DNA of 64,000 nucleotides from Pterois miles. Taxonomy: Eukaryota; Chordata; Actinopteri; Perciformes; Scorpaenidae. Below the pieces are notes generated by a model. It did not search any database. It was not told the origin of the DNA and saw only the letters and a list, made by a program, of their open reading frames with translations. Shown here in pieces: positions 1 to 11,032 of this stretch. The DNA is taken from positions 1,562,001-1,626,000 of the forward strand of contig CAMQGK010000650.1 in NCBI GenBank assembly GCA_947000775.1, in the 5' to 3' direction. A program made the position numbers and the translations under genes. Position 1 is the stretch's first letter, and every line of letters begins with the position of its first letter.

Positions 1-75
1 CCATTAATTTGAGATTAAGAAACCATCATTACTCATCCATCAAAGATTCTAATAACTCAAGTGAATAATAAAGTT

Positions 76-92
76 TTTTTTTTTTTTTTTTT
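76..92. repeat. poly(T) run
   Basis: A homopolymer of about 17 T. It may be the reversed poly(A) tail of an old retroposon, but no element is recognisable beside it. Confidence 0.8.
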
Positions 93-617
93 ACTATCAC
101 ACAAATATCATCAAACAATTTATTCCATTAACTTTGATTAACTTTGTGGTGGGAGTTGAGAGGGGCAGAACTATAGTCCAACAGATCAATGTGCTCTGAT
201 CTAACGTTCAGTCTGTGGCATATAAACTGTTGAGTTAGTGATCAGTGATCAACAGCTGATCAGCTGAGATCATGTGGTACATGACAGTGGTGTGACAGTG
301 TTTTACTGCCTCGTAGCAAAGAAGACATACCGGCTGGTCTCCATTAACCACCAACATGGATTCCCTTTCTGTCTCTCAGTAAATTTCCTTCCCTCTGCAT
401 CAACTTTTCTTTTCTTGGACATTTTGGTACTATACATATTTTTTTACGACCCCATCACTCGGCTAGCGCGCCGCTGCTGGAAACCGGTGGTATTGAGACG
501 CTTCAGTGGGCATGTAACAAAACTGAGATGCATTGTGGGACATGTAGTTTAAGGACACCGTACTTCTGTAAAGCCACATAGAATTGTATGACAAGCATAA
601 TATCTTCTTTGGAAGCC
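93..617. other. unrecognised non-coding stretch
   Basis: Ordinary mixed-composition DNA. Short open frames exist on both strands, but none has domain-like content, a start context or splice signals that I can support. Confidence 0.5.
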
Positions 618-804
618 CTCTCGGCCTTGAGTCTGTGAATGTTCTCATTCTTCCAGGTCATATTCATTCTGGCAACAATTGACTCGAAGGCAACTGGACT
701 TAGATTTGTCTCTGAAGACGTTTCGCCCTCCAAGTGGCTTCATCAGTTCGAACGCTACAGTCTGACTAGTCCCCGCTAGTCTGTCTAGTCTCTCGGCCTT
801 GAGT
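618..804 (-). mobile_element. retroposon fragment with 15-bp target-site duplication
   Basis: A 157-bp insert (633-789) lies between two identical 15-bp copies of CTCTCGGCCTTGAGT (618-632 and 790-804), the hallmark of target-primed retroposition. The insert contains, on the minus strand, the motif widespread in fish genomes that reads 'gaagccacttgg...gcgaaacgtcttc', followed by a stretch ending in 'gagaacattcacag' against the left duplication. This orientation implies that the 3' end lies at 633 and the 5' end was truncated at 789. There is no poly(A). I recognise the motif as a common teleost retroelement 3' region but cannot name the family. The minus-strand open frames here are parts of this repeat. 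Confidence 0.75.
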
Positions 805-1505
805 TTGACACGTGCCATAGACTGTATATTGACAGCATACAAATGTGACGCATGCAGCTGCTTTTATTTATTCCTGTTGCTCACTTTGAAAGCCCTGCAG
901 TGAACGACCAACGACTCATTCGTGAAGTGAAATGAGGAGTTATCTTTAGGGATGCGATTGGGAGATCAGCAGTCATGTTTTCTAGTTGCTGTTAGCTGTA
1001 AGCTATTAGCTGTTAGCAGTCGGTGGGCAGTCCTGCTTGGCTAAATAATGAAGCTAACAGCTAAAATCAAAGGTTGCATTGAGTTACATTATGATGCGTT
1101 CAGGCTTGAGTCAGTATAAATGAGCTGTAAATGAAAGGTAAATTATAAAGTTGTGATTTTGTGTTCAAATGTAATGGTTTTGGTTGAGAAACTTAATGTT
1201 TTCACATCAATATTAAATATATATTAGAGAGAATTATGACTAGTTTAAATTCTTAACTCTGTCTCTAAGCAGTTTATTATACATAATTAAAACTGCTAAT
1301 TTGAATCAAATCGAAGCAGATATTTAAATAAAGATACAATTGTTTATTTCCTAATCATTGATGTGAGTTTTTATGTGAAAAAGATAAGACTATCTTTTGT
1401 AGTGTGTGCACTAAGAGATTGTGAGAGAACAAAAAAACTTGATTTTTCCAAGTATATGCTGTAATTACATATTTTCAGTCTGATAAAGTTAAGGAGGGGC
1501 TGTGT
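805..1505. other. unrecognised non-coding stretch
   Basis: AT-rich, with several 'gctgttagc'-like words near 985-1075. No gene or named repeat is seen. Confidence 0.5.
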
Positions 1506-1705
1506 TAAGGTTGAGGCGGCTGGACCTAGAGCGGGTCACCCACCAATAGGAAGGTCGGCCGTTCGATCCTCGGGTCCTCCTAAGTGTCCTTAACCCTAAA
1601 TTGCTCCCGAAGGCTGTGCCGATGGGCAGGTCAACACTTTGCATGGCAGCCTCTGCTATCAGTTATGAATGTATGAATGCTGACATGTAGTCCTTTACCA
1701 TTTCA
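1506..1705 (+). mobile_element. degraded tRNA-derived SINE
   Basis: The head carries RNA polymerase III-type boxes: an A-box-like segment at about 1515-1533 ending in 'agagcgg', and a B-box-like 'gttcgatcct' at 1561-1570. It is followed by the body words 'ccctaaattgctcccga' and 'gcatggcagcctctgc', typical of a very common teleost SINE. The copy has lost several bases relative to what I remember of the family and ends near 'tttaccattt'. Another member with a different head lies at 51836-52027. No target duplication could be read. Confidence 0.65.
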
Positions 1706-1942
1706 GTTGCATCACATTGCCTTTTCTGTACAGTTTTATGCAGGTTTAGGGGCTTATATAATATTTGCATCTATCCCTTTAAGCCATTTTCGTCTTCCCA
1801 TTTTCGGTCTTCTCTTCCCATGACAGGCTGTGCAGCATGTGATCAGTCATGGCTAGCTATAGTGTACCGGCACATGCATCCAATCAATAACATGATTCTG
1901 CAGGCAGGAGATGGCCTTGACATACAACCGCTGCCCTGACAT

Positions 1943-1974
1943 ACACACACAGACACACACACACACACACACAC
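1943..1974. repeat. (CA)n microsatellite
   Basis: An imperfect CA dinucleotide run, interrupted once by AG. Confidence 0.9.
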
Positions 1975-2024
1975 GCTGGGCTGACGTACAGCGCTACTGC
2001 TCTGACAGGGTGGAGATGAGGTGA

Positions 2025-2054
2025 GGATGGATGGATAGATGAATGGATGGATAG
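2025..2054. repeat. (GGAT)n-like short repeat
   Basis: An imperfect GGAT/GAAT run of about 30 bp. Confidence 0.75.
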
Positions 2055-3507
2055 GGTGGAGGGAATGAAGGTAATGGCGAGAGGTGAATGGTGCAGATGC
2101 TGTTTCTGGATAACTGTCGGTGACGATGGAGTCTGACACTCTCTATCCTGTTTTAGGCCTCGCTGAGAGCTGGACTGTTTATGAGTCTCCAGGTATGGAT
2201 TTTTACACCCTCCATAACTCTAAAGGCTATAGGACGGGGCCGCCTGCCGGGTCTTACAGTTTAAAACCCGACAAAATATAGAGCTCAATTACCAGCTTAC
2301 TGTGCAAATCTTCTAGTCACAGAATGCTCGCTGCATCTCTTGGGTTGTTGGGGCTCCTTCCTCAAAACCACCATAAACCATTCCTTTCCCTCCTCTACGG
2401 CATAAACGCCAACATGGCAGACTATAATAGCCTCTATTGAAATCACAGTGTGGCACAGGTGCCATATAGCTGTATCAACAACCGCATAGCCTGCTCTCTT
2501 ATTATTGAAAATATAATCTTGCCGGCATGCAATTCAAATGATATTTATGCTTACCACGCAGACTCTGTGCTGTTTCCTTTGAACCTGTTGAAACTCCCTG
2601 AGTGATAGTGTATCACAGCGCAAACTGCACATTCTGACTCAGCGTTATTTCACTTTGCAAAGGTAATTCTCTGTTCTTACATTAGTGTAAACAGCCTGCA
2701 CCTGCTGCTTGTTGTCTGCATATCAGTGTTGTGCTGGTGGGACGCATGCAGCACTCAGGTGTGTTATGCAAATACATGAACCTGGATTAGACCAATGGGA
2801 GAGTTAGGGTAGTGTAATCCTTTCTCCTGTACACTTCATTATCATATTCACACCAGGGCCGTGTCCTGTCTAATAATCCCTCTGACTCAACCCATCTCCG
2901 AGAAGGAGACAGTCAGATAGAGGGGGAGAGAGGGAGGCATCCTTGTAGCATCTCCTCACCCACTGCTTTCTCCTCTGAATGTGCTGACTCCATCAGAATC
3001 CCTCACCGCTAAAAGAGAAGTCAATTAACCTGCACGCGTCTCTACTCTGCTTCCTCGTGTGCCGCTACGGTGTGTGTTTGCGTGTCGGCGCGCCAAAGCT
3101 TATGTGTGTCTGTTTGACTGACAGGCAGGGGCGCGCTAATCCTGTCGCCTTAGCTTGTCACCGCAGTCAGCTCGCACAAACAGGGGCACACAAAAGCGTT
3201 GACACAGTTAGTGACAAACACACAAAAAGACTCGCAAAACTAAGTCCATTCCACATCTTATCCTGCCGGGATAATTAATCATTAAAATGTGTTTCTACAG
3301 AGGTGTTTGTCTTATGAGCGTTCACGCGTCACACTATTGAGTCCCGCTGTTGGTGCTGCCCCGCTTTTACTGTCACATACTGGCAGAGGAACACGACTTC
3401 TCTGCGGGATAGAATTATTAGATGGTCCTCAGTCTCAGCTTGGCGTCTCTGTCTTAACTGTGACAATATGGAGAGGGAGAAAGAGAATCGGCAATAGAGA
3501 CAGACAC
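2055..3507. other. unrecognised non-coding stretch
   Basis: No repeat family or exon is recognised. The open frame over 3057-3278 has no family resemblance and is best read as chance. Confidence 0.5.
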
Positions 3508-3530
3508 AGAGAGAGAGAGAGAGAGAGAGA
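3508..3530. repeat. (GA)n microsatellite
   Basis: About eleven perfect GA units. They generate the Arg-Glu run seen in the overlapping open frame, which is therefore not a gene. Confidence 0.9.
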
Positions 3531-3784
3531 CCACAGTACGTGCCACCAGAGGTAATTAGCAGAGCAGCTGTTTGAGAGGGGGAAGCTATAGCTGTGACAC
3601 TGCAGGAAGGAGCTGGGGGAATAATTAGCCGGTAACACCCGTCAAGCTTTCACAAAGAGGAGATGTGTTATTCTACTTGTGCTTTCCACTGAGGAATGCT
3701 GGACCTTCACACACAGTCCAGCACCTCCTGACTTACAGCCTGCAAATGATTTCTGGTTGTAAGGAATAGGCTGTCACATCACAT

Positions 3785-3786
<2 letters not shown>

Positions 3787-3847
<61 letters not shown>
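3787..3847. repeat. (TG)n microsatellite
   Basis: An uninterrupted TG dinucleotide run of 61 bp, likely polymorphic. Confidence 0.95.
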
Positions 3848-3848
<1 letters not shown>

Positions 3849-4683
3849 TCAAGTATCTCCATATTTAGAGCATGTTAATTGGGTATTGATCTCATGCAGT
3901 CACTAATGATGTATGACAATTTGAGGTGAGTGCGTCAACGGAGTGAATGTTATATATGCATACAGCATTTTCAATCAAACCTCCTCAGCGGAAAACCTCC
4001 TTCTTTTCATCGTGTAACTCGATCAATGCACTCCCAGCAAAGCCAGGCTACACAATCATTATGCATAACATTTAATACAACAAAGCCGACTTTGGCAAAT
4101 GACATTTTGCTCTGCCTGTGTGCCAGAATAGATTTAAAACAGCAGGATAGTCTGTAATTTATTCCTTTATTTTGGTTAGGTCTACTTTTAAATGGCTGTT
4201 TTTGCCCTGTAGCTGTGCATTGCAGCTTCTGTTGCACGGGTAGCATATAATACACCAAACAGTGGCAATGTGGGAACACTAACAGGGAAAGTGTTCATTT
4301 ACTAGATAGTTAAAATACATGGTTGTAATTAATTAGATCCACTTTATAGACATTAATTAAATTTAAAATTCAGAGGTGTTTATTAGTGCTTGCAAAGTGC
4401 TTTAGAATCATATCACTAAAGATGTTATCATTAAGTTTATTATTAAAAAGACTGTTTTATATTGACTCAATATAAGTAGTTTATAGTGATATTATAGAAT
4501 TCTATGCCTCTGTCATTGTCCAATGTACTGTAGTGGTCTAGTGCAGTTACCGCTGACTAGGTCAAAAGAAAATGGTTATTGTTGATGGGCATAGTGGTGA
4601 CAAATGTCCATGGGGCCATAAAGTGTCTCATGTGTTGTTCTGCCACCAAACCGGCAGCCAAATTGAAGTCTGTGTAAAAATGG
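3848..4683. other. unrecognised non-coding stretch
   Basis: AT-rich DNA with no recognised gene or repeat. Confidence 0.45.
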
Positions 4684-4826
4684 GCTGAGCGATTAATTGT
4701 ATTTGCGAATTGATAAAACGTGATTTTCTAATCGCAAAGGCTACGATTAAACTGTGGTGATGTGACACGCGAGAGTAGAGCAGTCAGAGGAAGCATCAAT
4801 TTGGCACTACCTTCAGCTGTTATACA

Positions 4827-5020
4827 ATGAGCTCAGGCTCAACAGAACCTGACACTGAGGAAACTGTAGTGTCAAAGAGGAAACAGTACATCAGTTGTGT
4901 GGAACTATTTTGTCTTTAACAAAGAAGATGCTGCGCAGCGTCACGTATTCACAACCTGCCTTGATACTGTTGCTACATCACGGGGCAACACTACTAACCT
5001 GTATCAGCACTTAAAAACAC
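4827..5020 (+). pseudogene. hAT/ZBED-type transposase N-terminal fragment, frameshifted
   Basis: An open start at 4827 encodes a short acidic N-terminus (MSSGSTEPDTEET). One base too many in the run at about 4880-4883 shifts the frame, after which codons from 4891 read SVVWNYFVF, then NKEDAAQRHVF, TTCL and SRGNTTNLYQHL up to about 5019. This order is the BED zinc finger found at the start of many fish hAT transposases and ZBED proteins. Of the usual first C-x2-C pair, only one cysteine is kept (TTC instead of CxxC), so the finger would not fold. The 5' flank at 4684-4755 has 'gcgattaatt' words typical of hAT termini. No catalytic domain follows. It is a dead element scrap, not a host gene. 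The family call is from memory of the motif. Confidence 0.7.
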
Positions 5021-6091
5021 CACAAAGCCGTGTACTGTAGTTACATGGCTAGAATGCCAACCACCAGTGTGTCTGACTCAAATGTTTGAAAGCGTAACTA
5101 CATACATTTGATGGCCCCTCCCCTTCTGCTACGGAGCAAAGATGGCGTCCGTTGAGGCTGAGAACTGTCCAGCGTCGGGGTACATCGGGGTACTTAAAGT
5201 GCACTGCTTTTTGCCATACTTTTCAGTGTGATCACACTTCGTTCAAAATATCCAAAATATCAAGTGTAAGTCTGGAAGTATGCAAATTTAGACACATCCA
5301 TGGTAACGATACCTGAACAGTACACATAAAAATGGCCGCCATTCTGACCATCCTGCAGTTTGAATGGGAATGTCCGTTCTATTCCTGTTCCATTTCTGAC
5401 GGTGACATACTGAGCTGCTCGCACATGATGACTATATTCTCCTTCTTCTTGGAAACTGTGTGGTTTAAATTGAATTTAAACATGTATATTTAACAGATAT
5501 CAGGACATTTTTACAGTGTAATACCGGTTTGTATTATGGTCTGCTGTGTATAGTTGGATTGATGTTCCTCTACAGTCGCTCTGCAGTGCAGGGAGTCATC
5601 CTGAAGACCTGAATGTACAGCAGCAAACACAGTTACAGCAGCCATCGTAATCTGTCTCCATATATCCTCAGCTATAGCAGTAACCTGGTTATGGTGCACC
5701 AAACCAGCCATGTCATATCCCCAGTGTCACATCGCCTGTCTCTTCAAAAAACACTTTGAATCCCTCTCTCTGCTGGAGCTGCTGGACTTATCACATTAAA
5801 GCCTTTGTCGTGGTGAAACGAAGAAAATAAAATGAAATGCAAAACTACAAAAAAAAGTAAATTTCTCTGTTACAAAACAATAATTTGGAAAAAATATGGC
5901 AAGTGAAAATAATTGCTGGAATGAGAGATAAATACTTAAGTTATTCATGAAGTTGTCTTAAAAAAGCTTTACTTTAAAATGAAATAGCCATGTTTTTTTG
6001 TGGATAGTCATTTGGGTTTTTGAGGTAGATGAGCTCTATTAGTGTTTTCCATAGGGATGGAAATAAGATTGTATTGATACGATTATTTACC
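5021..6091. other. unrecognised stretch, possibly repeat-derived
   Basis: No family is recognised. A 66-codon open segment on the minus strand (5511-5711) has protein-like composition (starts MAGLVHHNQ) but no motif I know, and its flanks are closed by stops. It could be a scrap of an unnamed transposon. Confidence 0.4.
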
Positions 6092-6752
6092 TAGAGCTGT
6101 CAACGTTAACGTGATGATAAGGCATTAATGCTAATTCGTTTCAATGCCACTGATTTCTTTAATGGATTAACGCAACTTGTGACTTTTAGGTTGTAGCGGG
6201 CTCAGTTTTAAAGCTAGAGTGAAGAAAGCAGAAAACCTCATGAATCCATCGGTACCAACACTGTCATACTAGACTGACGCTCCAAACTTATGCTAAATTT
6301 TAACATGCAAAAAGTGGCACGGCCACTCTTGACCTCTGACCTCTAGATATGTGGATGTAAATAGGTTCTGTGGGTCCCCACCAGTCTCCCCGTTACAGAC
6401 ATGCCCACTTTATGATAATCCCAGTCAGTTCAAGTCATAGTAATTCAACACACTGACAGCTGTTTTTGCCTGTTGGGCTGCAGTTTGTTATGATTTGAGC
6501 ATATTTTTTTTATGCTAAAGTCAGTACCTGTGAGGGTTTTTGGACAATATCTGTTTTTGTTTTTTGTTGTTAATTGATTTCCAATAATACATTTACACAT
6601 ACTGTATATTTGCATATAGCAGCAGATTTATCCACTCCCATTTTGATATGAGTATTAAATACTTGACAAACCTCCCTTTAAGGTACATTTTAAACAGATA
6701 AAAAATGTGTGATTAATCAGGATTAAATATTTTAATCGATTGACAGCCCCAC
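6092..6752 (+). mobile_element. MITE-A copy 1 (hAT-like non-autonomous element)
   Basis: The left end reads 'agagctgtcaacg' and the right end 'cgattgacagcccc', giving imperfect terminal inverted repeats of the form GGGCTGTCAA. The interior matches, in reverse complement, most of 33031-33738: shared words include 'gtggggaccc', 'catgcccactttatgat', 'gacagctgttttt' and 'ttggacaatatctg'. No open frame of any length is present, so it was mobilised in trans. It carries a perfect DR1 motif at 6330-6342. hAT membership is inferred from end style; I could not read an 8-bp target duplication. Confidence 0.75.
6330..6342 (-). promoter_or_regulatory. perfect DR1 motif inside MITE-A copy 1
   Basis: TGACCTCTGACCT on the plus strand, that is AGGTCAGAGGTCA on the minus strand, identical to the motif in copy 2. 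Confidence 0.55.
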
Positions 6753-7079
6753 TTGTATTGATTCTGTTATCGATCGCTGAACTACCAGCACTATCTCCAG
6801 CCTCAGTCTGTTATTTTGAATGGACAGAATAGGAGAATATTCCTAAATTGAAAGCAGTATTTTAATAAACAGGATTTTACCTTTGGAAGTTGGACTGGAC
6901 AACGTACGCCGCTGAGGGGAGGCGCTACTCGCCCATACAGTATCGAAAACACAACAGTCCTGCACTTTAAGGACATGCTGTGTTGACAAATGCTTTCACA
7001 AATTGATAGTATTTCCCCCTCTTGGATGAAATTGACATTTTTATGTATTATATTACAACTTGCACTGTTGTCATCTGTT

Positions 7080-7340
7080 GTTGTGAAATGCAGCCACACT
7101 TTCAAAACAGGGTTACAAAGTGCTTCACAAATAATATGAAATAACAAGAAACACATCAAACAAAGTTACAAAAAAGAAGTTCATGAAAACTGGATTTTAG
7201 TCACGATTTAAAAGAAATCAGTGAGGTTCCAGACAGTTCCAGACAGTTTTGGGGCCCTGAAAGCAAAATTGTCCTTTAGTTTTAAAGAATAACTTGTTGC
7301 AGGAAGAGAAAAGGGTGAAAACAGGAGTCAGAGTTGGAGA
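7080..7340 (-). mobile_element. possible LINE 3'-region remnants
   Basis: On the minus strand, 'gtgaagcactttgtaaccc' near 7105-7135 resembles the 3' UTR of teleost L2-type LINEs. The neighbouring 'ggttccagacag...ggggccctgaaagc' is also LINE-3'-like. No coding part remains. Weak, recognised from wording only. Confidence 0.3.
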
Positions 7341-7403
7341 GAGGAGTGCCGGTGTTGTTCGAGTTTGTTGTGTTGAAGTACAGAAAGTGTAGCTTACTGT
7401 TAT

Positions 7404-7766
7404 CTAAAAGATATTCAGTGTCAAGGCTGAATATTTAGAGGCTTTCCATAGTGTGGATGCGATTTCACAAGACGTCCGCCAGCGAGACACACAGAACAAA
7501 CAAACCATATCAAGAGAAAGGTAAGAAAATGTTTCTATAATCACTAATAATAATCTGAGCCTGTTGGTGGCAAAACAAACACTTCTAGTGGACATAAACT
7601 GATGGTACCAGGTTGCCCCAAACAATTATATTACAGCTGGTTTAGGGGCTGGAGGCTGCGGCGTTCTCCCTCCATACTGGACCAGTTTCAAAAATGTTGT
7701 CCTCATTAGACATTAGACACAAAAACATTGAAAAATAGGGTCCAGGTTGGAACATACCAAAGATAT
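7404..7766 (-). mobile_element. element B partial copy 1
   Basis: This matches element B of 30984-32216 in inverted orientation. Shared parts are the 'gaaaaatagggtccagg...cctttaag' terminus (7715-7765), the 'agagaaaggtaagaaaa' block (7512-7528) and the 'ctgaatatttag' block (7428-7440). Translated on the minus strand, both copies show FSYLSLD and SKYSA, which is how the pair first shows up. Only one terminus is seen here. The transposon class is unknown. Confidence 0.6.
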
Positions 7767-7841
7767 CCTTTAAGTCTATATCTGTTAGTAGAGTTTAGTT
7801 GTACAATCTGAGATTACTTGTCCATCGTTATCCATCATGTT

Positions 7842-7857
7842 TTTTTTTTTTTTTTTT
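7842..7857. repeat. poly(T) run
   Basis: A homopolymer of about 16 T with no attached element recognised. Confidence 0.8.
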
Positions 7858-8059
7858 ACAGCTTGCTAATGTAGGCAGTATAAAACTCTGCACTCTTCAA
7901 AAGCTGTTGAATTGACAGTAAACTCTGTTCATTTATGGATGAAAAACATGGAAACACATACAAGAACCCACATCACCAATCACATGACCCTGTGACGCAA
8001 TCGCAGGTGAACTAAAGAAGTATGAGGCAGCTCATTTCCAAAACCTCAGCTGGCCTGCG

Positions 8060-9600
8060 TGCATGCTAGTTGTTTGCTTCCTCTTTGTTACACATTTTGC
8101 CTTTGCGCCTAATTCAGTTTTCTATGGAGCTGTTCATACTGTCACACCCAATCCATCCATCCTCCTCCTCTCTCTCCCCCATCTCATTCCCCCGTCTGTA
8201 TTGTGGATAAGTGCCTCTCCATTTCGGCATCCAGTGTATTCATGAATAGACTCCGTGGTGTGTTGGCTCTGCAAGAAAGCTTGTCAAGTTTGTGTCCACC
8301 GCGAGTCCCTTTTTAACTGTGCTGAAGCATTTAGCAGCTGCTGTCGTCCCCCGCCTACACTCCCAAGGAGTGGGCGAGGGGGTGTGTATTTCCGCGCCCT
8401 AAGCACTCTCTACCTAGAGATTACCCTTCATTTTGCAGTGAGCCACTAGAGCTGCTGACACAGCTTCTTCCTACACAGAAACTTTGCATATGTATTGACT
8501 CTGTATGTATGTGTCTGTCCCCGTGTCTCTCTCCAGGGTAAGCTACTGTGTATTGTAGATCAGCTTACCTCTGATACTGTCACACCTCTTTGTTTCATTC
8601 ATTACTCTTCACATTCACATGAGAGATTTGTATTTACGTTGCATCTTACTTTGTAGCTTTAGATCTGTTAAGGTTGTTCACAAGTCCTTCACGGCGTAAG
8701 ACAGTGGACACGTGTGTGATTTTGTATGGATGATGCTATGGGACCGGTTTTATTCCCTGCGCTCTGAGACAGCAGACAAACGGGTCATAAATATACAGGA
8801 GCATCTGTTTGAGGTTCATGCACACACACACATAAATGCGCTGCCCCTGCAACCGGAAGGGCGTCAGCTTTTTTCTCCCCTGACAACGCTGACACCTCCC
8901 TGTGGGGGCCCGCATCGTTATGGCAACTGGGACAGGTTGATTTGCATATTCATGAATACTAATGAATGTGCTGGAATGGAAATTGAATGTTAAAACTTTT
9001 TTTTTTTTTCTCAGTGCCATATGGTGGACACTGCTCAGGGAGGGAATTGAGTTCACTTTGAATTTGTTTATGCATGTTGTTATAGGCAGGGTGAAGGGAA
9101 GGGATGAGAGGGTGAATCACTTTGAGTCAGCTAATGATGGTTAGACACAAACTTGGGGAGTCTGATGGTGGGGTCACGGCGCAGTGCTTCTGAAAAGTTT
9201 TTTTTTTTCGGGTTGTCTTTCTGCTTATTGTAGCTGTCAGAAATACTGAAAACAAGAGTTGAGACGGGTCTGGAGTTTCAGCGCCGCTACTGAGAGTCCG
9301 GACCTCTAAATTGATTGCATCCAGTTGAGTGTGAGGGCAGAATGACCCCTGGGGGAGGCAGCTTACTTCGTCTTGTTTTATAGATGATTGTGTCTCCCTC
9401 TTGCGCTCACTTCAACCCAGTCATGTTACAACTTGTGATATTTTTTTGTTTGAAAATTGCAGAGGGAGCAGCTTCTGATACAGCTGTTGAATTATGAAAG
9501 CAAACTGCAGGATGAGTCACACCAGACTCGCATGAAAGATGAAACTAGCTTATGTTATCTGGCAAGTCTCTCTTTCATGTGCTTAAGGAAAACAGCGAGA
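8060..9600. other. non-repetitive stretch, candidate regulatory DNA
   Basis: No exon or named repeat. An octamer-type word ATTTGCAT at 8940-8947 is followed at once by 'attcatgaatactaat', a combination common in vertebrate enhancers but also expected by chance. A poly(T) run sits at about 8999-9010. Confidence 0.35.
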
Positions 9601-9613
9601 AGGTCAAAGGTCA
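9601..9613 (+). promoter_or_regulatory. perfect DR1 nuclear-receptor motif
   Basis: AGGTCAAAGGTCA: two consensus AGGTCA half-sites in direct orientation with a one-base A spacer. This is the textbook DR1 bound by PPAR/RXR, HNF4 and COUP-TF. All 12 half-site bases match; by base counting a perfect DR1 is expected about 0.008 times in this window on two strands. No gene is identified nearby, so function is unproven. Confidence 0.5.
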
Positions 9614-9903
9614 AACATTTTAATAAGTAGTAAAATCTTAACTTGATTTGAAAAGCAATCTAAGAGCTTTCACTCTAACCTTTTGAATCTGTCTGAAGAG
9701 CCTCTTATTTTTATCCCCTCTTTTGTTTTATCTCTTTCTGTCGTCATCCTCCTGACTTCCGTCTTTTCACACTGACTACATTTACATGCAACCTAATACA
9801 GTGGAAACCTCTTATAGTGATCATTTTTACAGTGATCAACCGCTTATCAAAAATACAGGGATGGAATCATTCCTTTACAAATGTTCTTTTCATACATGAC
9901 ATC

Positions 9904-10250
9904 TAGGGATGGGACGGCTCATAAAATTTATGGTTCAGTTCGGTTCTCGGTTTGGGGTCACGTTTTTGGTTTTGTTCAGTACATTTATGGTACAGCAAGG
10001 AGGCCAATATCCAACTTCAATTCGAACATGCATTTCATTTAAAGAACCCTTGGCAAAATAAGTCAACAACTGTTTGTCTGGCTGGAGTTCTGATCTAAAA
10101 GAAAAGTGACACTGTGTTATTTAATTTTTTATTAATTTTAAATTTTTTTATTATTTTAATGATCAACAAACAGTGGAGCATCAGGTCAGCCAGCACTAGA
10201 GCTTTTTAAACAGCAGTAACATGTACAAGGCCAGCACCATATGAGGAAAA
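9904..10250 (+). mobile_element. hAT-like element, left part (family of 35440-36053)
   Basis: It begins 'agggatgggacgg', a terminus style common in fish hAT elements. It shares long blocks with 35440-35665: 'ttatggtacagcaaggaggcc', 'ggcaaaataagtcaacag' and 'ttctgatctaaaagaaaag'. It runs directly into the 67-bp array and then the transposase relic, so the three may be one element. No right terminus is found before 12 kb. Confidence 0.65.
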
Positions 10251-10904
10251 TGACAAACTAACCTAAACAGTCAGACTACAGAGCCTACTGCCAGCTTTAG
10301 TTTACTACTAAGATACATGACAAACTAACCTAAACAGTCAGACTACAGAGCCTACTGCCAGCTTTAGTTTACTACCAAGATACATGACAAACTAACCTAA
10401 ACAGTCAGACTACAGAGCCTACTGTTACCTTTAGTTTACTACTAAGATACATGACAAACTAACCTAAACAGTCAGACTACAGAGCCTACTGCCAGCTTTA
10501 GTTTACTACTAAGATACATGACAAACTAACCTAAACAGTCAGACTACAGAGCCTACTGCCAGCTTTAGTTTACTACTAAGATACATGACAAACTAACCTG
10601 AACAGTCAGACTACAGAACCTACTGCCAGCTTTAGTTTACTACTAAGATACATGACAAACTAACCTAAACAGTCAGACTACAGAGCCTACTGCCAGCTTT
10701 AGTTTACTACTAAGATACATGACAAACTAACCTAAACAGTCAGACTACAGAGCCTACTGCCAGCTTTAGTTTACTACTAAGATACATGACAAATTAACCT
10801 AAACAGTCAGACTACAGAGCCTACTGCCAGCTTTAGTTTACTACTAAGATACAACACAAACTATCCTAAACAGTCAGACTACAGAGCCTACTGCCAGCTT
10901 TACA
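10251..10904. repeat. 67-bp minisatellite, about 10 copies
   Basis: The period is exactly 67 bp, with the word 'tgacaaactaacc' starting at 10251, 10318, 10385, 10452, 10519, 10586, 10653 and 10720, and diverged forms at 10787 and 10854. Copies differ by single bases (for example 'tgttacc' for 'tgccagc' in the third, 'cctgaac' in the sixth). The last unit ends at 'ctgccagctttac'. Low divergence suggests recent expansion. The array sits between a hAT-like terminus and a transposase relic. Confidence 0.95.
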
Positions 10905-11032
10905 TTACATTCAAAACTGAATGTACAGAGGGAAAGCAGCTGTGGTTGAAGCCCCCTTGTCAAGAGGATTGATAATGCCACAGTCTCCCTCCAGGCCCCC
11001 AGCAGAACGAGGAGCCCCGGCGAAGGGGCCGT

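Noticed and set aside
8962..9144. Possible exon after the 'tttttttttctcag' acceptor-like site at about 9000-9014
   Set aside because: No donor, no homology and no conserved frame; the pyrimidine run is a simple poly(T).
10251..10904. CRISPR array (regular repeats)
   Set aside because: Units are directly adjacent without unique spacers and the DNA is vertebrate; this is a minisatellite.
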